Shown here: one piece after another, positions 33,547 through 40,068 of the stretch
How the letters are laid out: every line of letters starts with the position of its first letter
Position numbering within the stretch: position 1 is the stretch's first letter
NCBI GenBank assembly: GCA_938036435.1
Contig: CALHPU010000004.1
Location: 1 to 40,068, forward strand
DNA from: an uncultured Pirellulaceae bacterium
GTDB lineage: Bacteria > Planctomycetota > Planctomycetia > Pirellulales > Pirellulaceae
DNA length: 40,068 bases
Direction: 5' to 3'
The notes under the pieces: generated by a model
What the model was told of the DNA's origin: nothing
Databases searched by the model: none
What the model saw: only the letters and a program-made list of their open reading frames with translations
Position numbers and translations under genes: made by a program

Positions 33547-34554
33547 TCAGCGTTGGATCACATTTTGGGGTTTGTCAGATTGAAGTTCCGCATTGGAGTT
33601 GTGTAGATGATCGTCCGACCAAAAACAGATGATGCCGCTCTGAATACTCAGATCTCGGTTGTCAATTTTGACATCGATTCTTCCTAGTCCGCTGTCGGGA
33701 TCAATAATCGGCGAAACATAAGTAACGGTGGCAGGGCTAGGATCTTGATCCTGTCCCACTAACACTCTTACCTGCTGGCCGACGCTCAAACTACTCATCG
33801 TGTCCGCGTCCAAGTAGAAACGTACCTTGAGTTCATCGACACGGACGACCGTCGCGTACTGAGGCTCGTTGCTGGAGAGGTTCTCCCCCAACTGCTTGTG
33901 AATCTCAGTCACCACCCCGTTAATGGGGCTCTTGATGACTCTGTCTTCGACTTGAGCTCGAATTCGATCGACCTCTAGCTTGTTCAACCGCAGCTCATCT
34001 TGGGCTGCATGAAACTCAGCGTAGATGGTGTGGTACTCGGCCTGTTTTTGTTCAACTTCAAAACGGCTGGTATGTCCGCCCGAAACTAGAGACTGCACAG
34101 CTTCGACTTGGGAGGTGAGCATTTCCAATTGTGATCGTGCAGCGTCCAATCGCGCTGTTGATTCGGCGCGAGCTTGGGCAATCTCCAGCGACTCTAGTAA
34201 AACGGCTCGATTGAGCGTGGCCAGCGGATCACCAACTTTTACGATATCACCTTCTTTGACAGATGATTCGGCGACGATACCGGCTTCAGCGCTAGCGGCA
34301 ATGCTTTGTTCTACTGGTTCGGTAAAACTTCTGGTGATTCGGCCAGAGTGTAATCTTCCAGAATGCAGGTTGGACGACTTCAGTTTTACTTGCGCAAATC
34401 CGTCGGAGCAGAAGCCCATCAAGCCCGCTGTCAGGAGAAGCCCAGCGATTGAAGCTCGGCTAGGAATCGCGGACCGGATTGAATGATTGATATGGTTGAA
34501 CACTGGGCACCTATTTTTTCTGCACTGAATCTGAATATTTGAACACATGGTCAC
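33547..34554 (-). CDS. HlyD-family periplasmic adaptor
   Basis: A 335-residue membrane-fusion protein. An N-terminal hydrophobic segment (SIAGLLLTAGLMGFCSDGFAQ, about residues 35-55) acts as signal or anchor. The two lipoyl half-motifs flank a coiled hairpin: VKEGDIVKVGDPLATLNR before and DRVIKSPINGVVTEIHKQLGENL after, with about 90 helical residues between that would reach the TolC tip. A beta-barrel follows. Its start codon overlaps the stop of the SecA-like gene (ATGA), so the two are translationally coupled. The adaptor would dock the TolC-like channel made by the first gene of the operon. Confidence 0.88.
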   Translation of the reverse strand: MTMCSNIQIQCRKNRCPVFNHINHSIRSAIPSRASIAGLLLTAGLMGFCSDGFAQVKLKSSNLHSGRLHSGRITRSFTEPVEQSIAASAEAGIVAESSVKEGDIVKVGDPLATLNRAVLLESLEIAQARAESTARLDAARSQLEMLTSQVEAVQSLVSGGHTSRFEVEQKQAEYHTIYAEFHAAQDELRLNKLEVDRIRAQVEDRVIKSPINGVVTEIHKQLGENLSSNEPQYATVVRVDELKVRFYLDADTMSSLSVGQQVRVLVGQDQDPSPATVTYVSPIIDPDSGLGRIDVKIDNRDLSIQSGIICFWSDDHLHNSNAELQSDKPQNVIQR

Positions 34555-36503
34555 TCCTTCTCGATTGCCTCACGCACTTTGTCCATCCATCGATCGCGCA
34601 GGATCATCTCCTGCCGCAGCTTGGAGTTGCGCCGCTCGATGCTTTCCTGAAGTTTCAAGATTTCGTTGGTGAAATCGGCTGATTCCCCAGACTTAGAAGC
34701 GCGTCGCGGAATCGATTTAACGAGCGACGAATTGTTTTCGATAAGAAGTTCATCGGTTGCCGCAGTGAAGAACTGAGCCGAACCGGGTTGGCCTTGTCTT
34801 GCTGCCCGTCCGACGAGCTGTCTATCAATGCGACGCGAGGCATTGTGGCTGGTGCCGATAACGTGAAGCCCGCCAGCATCCAATGCTTGCTGGTCAAGTT
34901 TGATATCGGTTCCTCGACCGGCCATGTTGGTTGCGATCGTGATCGAGCCTAAGACTCCTGCCTGAGCCACAATTTCAGCTTCCTCTTTGTCTTGGACTCC
35001 ATTTAGCACAGTAGGGTTGAGGTTCACCGCGAGCAAAGCATCACGTACATGAAAGCTCTCGGCAATGGTGCGCGTGCCCACAAGGATGGGTTGCCCCGTT
35101 CGATGCCGACTGAGAACTTCGCTGGCCATTTGTGAGAATTTGGAATCTTGGTCTGCAAAGAAACGGGTGCGATCAACGTTACGCAGGCACTTTCGATTTG
35201 TTGGAATTCCAACGACTTGACATCCGTAGACTTCTTGCAGTTCAGCAGCCACCGAGGAAGCTGTTCCTGTAAGGCCAGCAAGATCGTCGTACAGTTGCAG
35301 GTAACGCTGGCGGGTGATCTGCGCCGTTGAATCACGACCGGGCTGGATTGGAACATTCTCTTTGCATTCAATGGCTTGGTGAAGGCCTTCTTGCCAAGTT
35401 CGATCGGGCGCGATTCGACCGGTGAACGGATCCACAATCTGTACTTTGGAATCAACGATGACGTAGTCAATATCTCGCTTGAAAGTTTCGGTAGCGCGGA
35501 CGGCGTTGGAAATGTAGATCCGCCATGGACGCACTAGTTCGAAAACCTGTTTCTCAACAGCCATGTGAGCTTTGTCATTTGCCTCGTCGAAGATAGTTAC
35601 TTTCTTCGAAGGCCACTCAATTGAGTAATCTTCGTCCTCGACAAATTCCGCAGCAATTTTCTTTGCTGCGAGATAGGGTGCCGGGTCTTCAACTGTATTC
35701 GATGGCATGCTGATGATCAGAGGCGTCATTGCCTCATCAATCATCACACTGTCCGCTTCATCGATTAATGCCATTCCGTGCTCAGGAGGCTGAATCATGT
35801 TGGCTCTGGTCTCTTGACCGCGTATACGGTTCATCACCGATAAACCCAACTTGTTCTTGCGATCTTTTCGCAAATACATTTGGTCGCGTAGGTAATCGAA
35901 TCCGTACTGATACCCGGGGCCGTATACGATCTGTTGCCGGTAAGCGCTTCGGCTCTGCGATTCGTTGCTTTCCTCTGGGAGTAATCCGTAGGAGATTCCC
36001 ATCATTGAGTAGATGGACTCGAGCGACTCAAGGTCTCTGGCGGCCAGATAGGGGTTGGTCGTACCCACGTGCACGGAGGTGTGCTGGAGTGTTTTCAATG
36101 CTGCAACGATGCCAGTGACGATCGTTTTGCCTTCTCCCGTTTGCATTTCGACAATGTTGCCACCAATAGCAGCACCAACGGCCGCGACTTGCACATCGTA
36201 AAGCCGGTATCCGTGCGAGCGAAATGTTGCCTCGTCAGCAAGGCTGCAATATTTAACGAGGCTGTCATACGCACAGCCCTCGGACAGCACCGTTTCGCGG
36301 ACTTGATTGGCTTGTGCAAGTAATTCCGCATCACTGAGCGATACGAGTGTTGCCTCTGTTTGCCGAACAAGTTCCGTCCATTTGGCAGTGTTTTTTGAAA
36401 TGGAGGTGCGGCCAAAACGTTGCTGCTTCTTTGCGCCAGCACCGCTGCTGGCGAACCATCCGAACAGTCTAGCGCGTTTGCTGCCTGTTAGCGTTGTTGG
36501 CAT
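34551..36503 (-). CDS. Short SecA paralogue (preprotein translocase ATPase-like)
   Basis: A 650-residue SecA-family ATPase; housekeeping SecA is about 850-1000. Residues 100-140 hold Walker A (MQTGEGKT, 120-127) and 244-256 hold the DEAD box (ALIDEADSVMIDEA, Asp248-Asp251). Later come LTGTASS (410-417), TNMAGRGTDIKL (525-536) and HNASRRIDRQLVGRAARQGQPGS (553-575), the second nucleotide-binding fold with its arginine finger. After residue 590 only a short helical tail remains: most of the helical scaffold/wing region and the C-terminal zinc-binding (SecB/lipid) segment are missing. ATP motifs are complete, so it should be an active motor. Placed between TolC and HlyD genes, it is likely a dedicated exporter for the nearby giant protein. 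Confidence 0.9.
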   Translation of the reverse strand: MPTTLTGSKRARLFGWFASSGAGAKKQQRFGRTSISKNTAKWTELVRQTEATLVSLSDAELLAQANQVRETVLSEGCAYDSLVKYCSLADEATFRSHGYRLYDVQVAAVGAAIGGNIVEMQTGEGKTIVTGIVAALKTLQHTSVHVGTTNPYLAARDLESLESIYSMMGISYGLLPEESNESQSRSAYRQQIVYGPGYQYGFDYLRDQMYLRKDRKNKLGLSVMNRIRGQETRANMIQPPEHGMALIDEADSVMIDEAMTPLIISMPSNTVEDPAPYLAAKKIAAEFVEDEDYSIEWPSKKVTIFDEANDKAHMAVEKQVFELVRPWRIYISNAVRATETFKRDIDYVIVDSKVQIVDPFTGRIAPDRTWQEGLHQAIECKENVPIQPGRDSTAQITRQRYLQLYDDLAGLTGTASSVAAELQEVYGCQVVGIPTNRKCLRNVDRTRFFADQDSKFSQMASEVLSRHRTGQPILVGTRTIAESFHVRDALLAVNLNPTVLNGVQDKEEAEIVAQAGVLGSITIATNMAGRGTDIKLDQQALDAGGLHVIGTSHNASRRIDRQLVGRAARQGQPGSAQFFTAATDELLIENNSSLVKSIPRRASKSGESADFTNEILKLQESIERRNSKLRQEMILRDRWMDKVREAIEKE

Positions 36504-36626
36504 GGCAACCTTCGGTGTGTAAGACTTCTAAATTGACGGCAATCGAACTCGCCAACGATCCAAGGTCAGGAGAGCGTCTCTCCCGCCAATGAATCGTCTG
36601 CGTGAACGTGGTGGCTGATCAACCGA

Positions 36627-38561
36627 CTAACGCTGGTAGTAGTCGTATGTCTGTTGCGGCGACCCATTTTTCGGAGATGGGTAAGGACTAGAAAAACCTT
36701 CTGGAGCAACCTTTTGAACGTTGGCCGGTACCGGATGACTCCACTCGGTCTCCGTAGCAGCCGTTGGAACGGCACAGGTTGAACAAGTCGGCTCAGCTTG
36801 AGCTACCGTGGGTGAATTTGCAGCCGGTCCAAGCTTGGCCAAATGAATCTGCTGACAGCCACCTTCGCAACCTTTGCTGACATTGACGTTCTCTGACTGT
36901 AGTAAAGAACCGTTGCTTCGCTTGAGGTTTACCATTGCGAGGTTATAGGTCAGAATCGAACTGACGTACTCACGTTCGGTTTCGGTAACACGTTCTTGGG
37001 CACGCAGTAATGACTCAAGGTTGAGGCCTGCCGATCCGCTTCCATCAACCATCCGCAACCACCTTTGCTCAATCGTGTTGGCTTCAGCTTCGGCTGCCGC
37101 CAGAGCGCGACCTTTGGCAGAGAGTTCGCGGTAGGAAGTATTCAACTCGCGGACGGCAATGTCGACTTCCGTTGAAACAGCTTCGACTGCTCGAGAATAT
37201 TCATCCTGCAATCGGGCCAGTTCATGCTTGCGACGGCAAACACGTGCTTTTGCAAGCCGGTTACCAATTGGCATCTCATATTGGATTCCAACGGAATAAC
37301 TCGGACGACCGGTTGAGAATTGATCGGTGAAGGAGCGACCAAAATTACTGTCGCCCTGTAGACCGTTGAGGAAAGACTGAGTAACCAAGTTCAACGCTGG
37401 CAACATCTCGTGCTGAGCAATGCCAAGCTGGTTGGCTCCGGCCTTAACTTGTTGAATTGCAGCCCGGATTTCGGGTCGCGATTGGAGTGCGTTTTGAATT
37501 TCGGTTTGCAGCTCGGCATGCACGAAATCCATCACGGGGACTTCTGCTGGAATCAGTTCGGCTAGATCGGTGTTAGCCAATTCAGGAGCGTTGATCAGAC
37601 CGCGAAGGCGTGTCTCGGCATTGGCCACCGCCGTTTTGGCACGGATCAGATCCGCACGGCGATTCTCAAGGGCACTTGCTGCTGTGATCAGTTGAGTTCC
37701 CTGAGTATCAACGCCCTTTCGAGCGTTAAGCGTTTGGAAGATCTTTTGAGTTTTCAAAAACAGCCGCATCTGATGAGCAAGCGTAGCCCGTTCAAGATAA
37801 AGAGCCCAATAGCTGCGAGTAATCTCAAGTAGTTCTTCTTGCATAGTCGCCATGAACTCTTGTTGAGCCACTTCGGCGTCCAGTTTGGCTAGAAAAACAA
37901 TGCTGTTGTTGTAGGCAAGGCCTCGTCCCCTAAGCAGTGGATGGGTGTACGAGACGGTGAACTGGGAAGTCGCTTGCTCGTCTGGAGTCAGGAAGACAGA
38001 GTTATTATCCTGCCAACCAAATTGTTGAGAGATATCCAGCAGGCCACCGTATCGCGTCAAACGTCTTACACCGGCGGTGCCTTGAAAAATGTTGTCTTCA
38101 AACTGAGTTGCAGTTCCGCCAGCGGTCAGACTGTTTCCAATCGGTTGGGTCGTATCGTTCCATGCCGTGTTTAAATACTTGACCCAATCAAATCGAGAGT
38201 CGGCTTCTTGGATGGCAGTTTCACGGATCAGAGGATCACGTTTGGCGATTTTGATCTGCCGTGAATGCTGGATCGCAAGATACAGCAGCGTGTGTACGTC
38301 AGCCGGCAGGGGTTGTTTGTCTCGAAGCGAATTGGTGACGTGAGCATCCCACCAACTTGGAGCGATATTAGTCGGCGAGCCTGTCGAGTGGGTGTCGAGT
38401 TGCTGAAAAACCGAACGGGCATCAAAGCGCGTGAAATCACTGGTCTGACCTGAAGCCGGCGTTGTCGCCAGTGAAACCACCGTGGCGGCTGCGAGGATGG
38501 CGGTATGCTTTGGTTTTCGTAAACAACCTGACATTGAAGAAAGGAGAGATTTTCTTGACAT
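36627..38561 (-). CDS. TolC-family outer-membrane channel protein
   Basis: A 644-residue protein when begun at ATG 38561, where a signal peptide follows (KHTAILAAATVVSLATTPASG, cleavage near residue 42). The frame stays open 68 codons further upstream, but that part is basic, contains a 15-bp tandem repeat and would bury the signal peptide. The body has the repeated helical TolC/OEP pattern: YWALYLERATLAHQMRLFLKTQKIFQTLNARKG in the first half and PEIRAAIQQVKAGANQLGIAQHEMLPALNLVTQ, YSVGIQYEMPIGN, EYVSSILTYNLAMVNLKRSNG in the second. The tail is rich in Pro and Cys (KGCEGGCQQ, CSTCAV). It is first in the operon, 123 bp before the SecA-like gene. Confidence 0.9.
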   Translation of the reverse strand: MSRKSLLSSMSGCLRKPKHTAILAAATVVSLATTPASGQTSDFTRFDARSVFQQLDTHSTGSPTNIAPSWWDAHVTNSLRDKQPLPADVHTLLYLAIQHSRQIKIAKRDPLIRETAIQEADSRFDWVKYLNTAWNDTTQPIGNSLTAGGTATQFEDNIFQGTAGVRRLTRYGGLLDISQQFGWQDNNSVFLTPDEQATSQFTVSYTHPLLRGRGLAYNNSIVFLAKLDAEVAQQEFMATMQEELLEITRSYWALYLERATLAHQMRLFLKTQKIFQTLNARKGVDTQGTQLITAASALENRRADLIRAKTAVANAETRLRGLINAPELANTDLAELIPAEVPVMDFVHAELQTEIQNALQSRPEIRAAIQQVKAGANQLGIAQHEMLPALNLVTQSFLNGLQGDSNFGRSFTDQFSTGRPSYSVGIQYEMPIGNRLAKARVCRRKHELARLQDEYSRAVEAVSTEVDIAVRELNTSYRELSAKGRALAAAEAEANTIEQRWLRMVDGSGSAGLNLESLLRAQERVTETEREYVSSILTYNLAMVNLKRSNGSLLQSENVNVSKGCEGGCQQIHLAKLGPAANSPTVAQAEPTCSTCAVPTAATETEWSHPVPANVQKVAPEGFSSPYPSPKNGSPQQTYDYYQR

Positions 38562-39225
38562 CGGTAGGCCTGAGGATAAAGGGAATAGCTTGGATCTTAA
38601 TGGCTTGGATCTTAATGGTAGGCGGCAAGCCCAGATCACAATTGCGATCGTTACGAACGGTACAACCAGTCGTATTACTTTGGTCTGAATCGGGGCAAAG
38701 AGACTCAATTCAATAGAATTACGAGCACAGCCCACGAGGTTTGACTTACCGGTAAAGTTGGCCATGCCGGGTTGCGAAAATACACAGTTTGAACCTCAAA
38801 CGAGCCGTAGCATGCCGTTCAGTCGCCGCACAGTGCCCGGTTTTCAAGTTGGGTAAAACACGAAAAGGACGCAAAATTAACTCTTTTCCCCCTCGGGTTG
38901 GTCGGATCGGCTCGCAGGCAGCACTTTCGCTTGCGTGGAAAACTCCCCTCAACGCCGAAATATCTTTTTGGCCGTAAATTCAGTAGCAGCCATCTAATCG
39001 GCAACCATCGAAGTTTGGGCGGGGCTTCTGAGAAAAAGAACGATAACCAAAGAGGCTATTTAGGTTTTGTCAAGCAAAAGCCTCGGCTTTTTTCCGATAA
39101 GCACGGATTTCAAATCCAAGATGGCGTGCTAGTGAATGGGACCCGGCCAGCGAGGGTTCGATGTGCGCCTTCGTCGGATCCCTCCAATGCCCCGCTATCC
39201 TTACCTCAATCTAGGACTCGACGAT
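38562..39225. other. Divergent control region between the export operon and the giant surface protein
   Basis: About 664 bp between TolC (minus) and the DUF4347 gene (plus), the probable site of coordinated control of exporter and cargo. On its left side is an exact tandem repeat of GCTTGGATCTTAATG (38588-38602 and 38603-38617). On the right, at 39076-39093, AAAAGC-CTCG-GCTTTT followed by TT forms a small terminator-like hairpin on the plus strand, about 130 bp before the DUF4347 start; it could attenuate a leader or end a short RNA. No protein-coding frame here is convincing. Confidence 0.5.
38588..38617. repeat. 15-bp tandem repeat upstream of TolC
   Basis: Two exact adjacent copies of GCTTGGATCTTAATG lie 27-56 bp upstream of the chosen TolC start. 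If the longer TolC frame were translated they would encode a duplicated P-L-R-S-K unit, but in the 5' leader they may simply be untranslated. Confidence 0.9.
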
Positions 39226-40068
39226 ATGCTTCCAACCGACAACAACGGTTCTCTTCCAAAGTCATTTTTTGAATCCCTCGAAGATCGAGTTCTTTTTGAT
39301 GGAGTGCCAGATGCAACGTTTATTCTTCCTCAAACTGATGCACAGGAGCCGATGCCGGCTCAAACACAAGACGTCGTTCAGCCAAGTCTTGATGGTCCGC
39401 GCGAGCTGGTTCTGATTGATGCTGGGGTGCCTGATAGCCAGGAGCTTCTCGCTGAGATTTTAGATTCAAATCCCGAAAGTACAATTGAGATTCGTTTTCT
39501 AGATGCCAACAGCGACGGTGTTCAACAGATCACTGACATTTTGGCGACCAGCGACAGTCAATACAGCGCCATTCACATTATCTCCCATGGTGATGAGGGT
39601 GAAGTTTCCTTGGGGAACTCAGTTCTTTCGGCGGACAATCTGGACCAGTACTCTGACCAACTGGCGGGTTGGGCAGACGCGCTAACAGGCGATGCGGATC
39701 TCTTGTTCTACGGTTGCGAACTGGCGGGTAATGCAGAGGGCGAGCAATTCATTGAGTCCATTAGCGCGATTACCGGTGCCGACGTGGCAGCATCGGATGA
39801 CTTGACCGGCGCAGCTGACAAAGGCGGCGACTGGGACTTAGAGCTTAGCGTAGGAACGGTCGAAGCCCAGTCTTTGAGAGCCGAAAACTGGGACGGTATC
39901 TTGGCCGATAAAGACGGCGACGGCGTCGATGATGTTGATGATCTTGACGACGACAACGACGGAATTCTGGACACAGAGGAAGGTTATTCGGTCACCACCG
40001 AAACCGTGGATATCACCGGCAATACCGCTGGCGAACTGGTGCAAACTTTTTCCGTCAGTCCCGAAGTT
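39226..40068 (+). CDS. Giant surface protein, DUF4347 domain at N-terminus (partial, runs off the window)
   Basis: The frame is open from 39226 to the window edge, 281 codons so far. Residues 13-26 carry the FFESLEDRVLFDG motif seen at the N-terminus of large planctomycete surface proteins. Residues about 60-210 are a DUF4347 domain: LVLIDAGVPD, IHIISHGDEGEVSLGN, DLLFYGCELAGNAEG and GADVAASDDLTG. Then comes a calcium-binding TSP3-like string, DKDGDGVDDVDDLDDDNDG, and the beginning of a further repeat domain. There is no signal peptide, which fits export by a non-Sec or special route. AGGA lies 9 bases before the ATG at 39226; an ATG at 39187 in the same frame is possible. The divergent neighbour operon is the likely exporter. 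Confidence 0.85.
   Translation, partial: MLPTDNNGSLPKSFFESLEDRVLFDGVPDATFILPQTDAQEPMPAQTQDVVQPSLDGPRELVLIDAGVPDSQELLAEILDSNPESTIEIRFLDANSDGVQQITDILATSDSQYSAIHIISHGDEGEVSLGNSVLSADNLDQYSDQLAGWADALTGDADLLFYGCELAGNAEGEQFIESISAITGADVAASDDLTGAADKGGDWDLELSVGTVEAQSLRAENWDGILADKDGDGVDDVDDLDDDNDGILDTEEGYSVTTETVDITGNTAGELVQTFSVSPEV

Noticed and set aside
1-40068. CRISPR arrays, prophage, insertion sequences, tRNA or rRNA genes
   Set aside because: No regularly spaced repeats, integrase or transposase catalytic domains, or tRNA/rRNA-like sequences were found by eye.

Overview
The window looks like chromosomal DNA of a planctomycete, most likely a Pirellulaceae (Rhodopirellula-like) bacterium. Evidence: a protein with a C-terminal PEP-CTERM sorting signal; a giant-protein N-terminus carrying the LEDRVLFDG-type motif in front of a DUF4347 domain; long intergenic gaps; many small solitary transcription units; and frequent TTG/GTG starts. 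The assignment rests on my memory of these families, not on a search.

Layout, left to right. 1-3.9 kb: a minus-strand cluster of a FabF-like ketosynthase, an acyl carrier protein, a CrtI-like FAD oxidoreductase and a DUF202 membrane protein, probably making or modifying an acyl or polyene-type lipid. 4.3-7.4 kb: a PEP-CTERM exported protein, an OleD/3-beta-HSD-like reductase and a zinc-ribbon plus HTH protein. 7.5-10.6 kb: two minus-strand genes, each with one in-frame TGA, flanking a small secreted protein. 11-17.1 kb: glutamate synthase gltB-gltD. 18-20 kb: nrdR, then moaC with a polyprenyl diphosphate synthase. 20.5-29.3 kb: a secreted protein of unknown function, a RimI-like acetyltransferase, a glycosyltransferase with a B12-type radical SAM enzyme, a small lipoprotein, an MDR oxidoreductase and an APC permease. 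29.3-38.6 kb: a five-gene minus-strand envelope export operon (TolC, a short SecA paralogue, a HlyD adaptor, a GAF-HlyD fusion, an M50 peptidase-HlyD fusion). Divergent from it, at the right edge, begins a large DUF4347 surface protein that runs out of the window.

The main discovery is a pair of candidate selenoproteins. A complete thioredoxin (10278-10589, minus) has TGA exactly where the first active-site cysteine should be, giving G-U-P-P-C in place of W-C-G-P-C. The gene at 7492-8865 (minus) reads straight through a TGA inside a symmetrical Cys/Gly motif, C-GSGG-U-GGGS-C. Both TGAs are followed at the right distance by a hairpin whose loop starts with G, as expected of a bacterial SECIS element. 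Elsewhere in the window TGA is an ordinary stop (for example the SecA-like gene and moaC), so this is not a changed genetic code. No selA, selB, selC or selD lies in the window, so the selenocysteine machinery must be looked for elsewhere in the genome.

The second system of interest is the export operon. It has the outer-membrane channel and three adaptor-type proteins of a type I secretion system but no ABC ATPase; a shortened SecA-like ATPase stands in that place, and a giant adhesin-like protein is the likely cargo next door.
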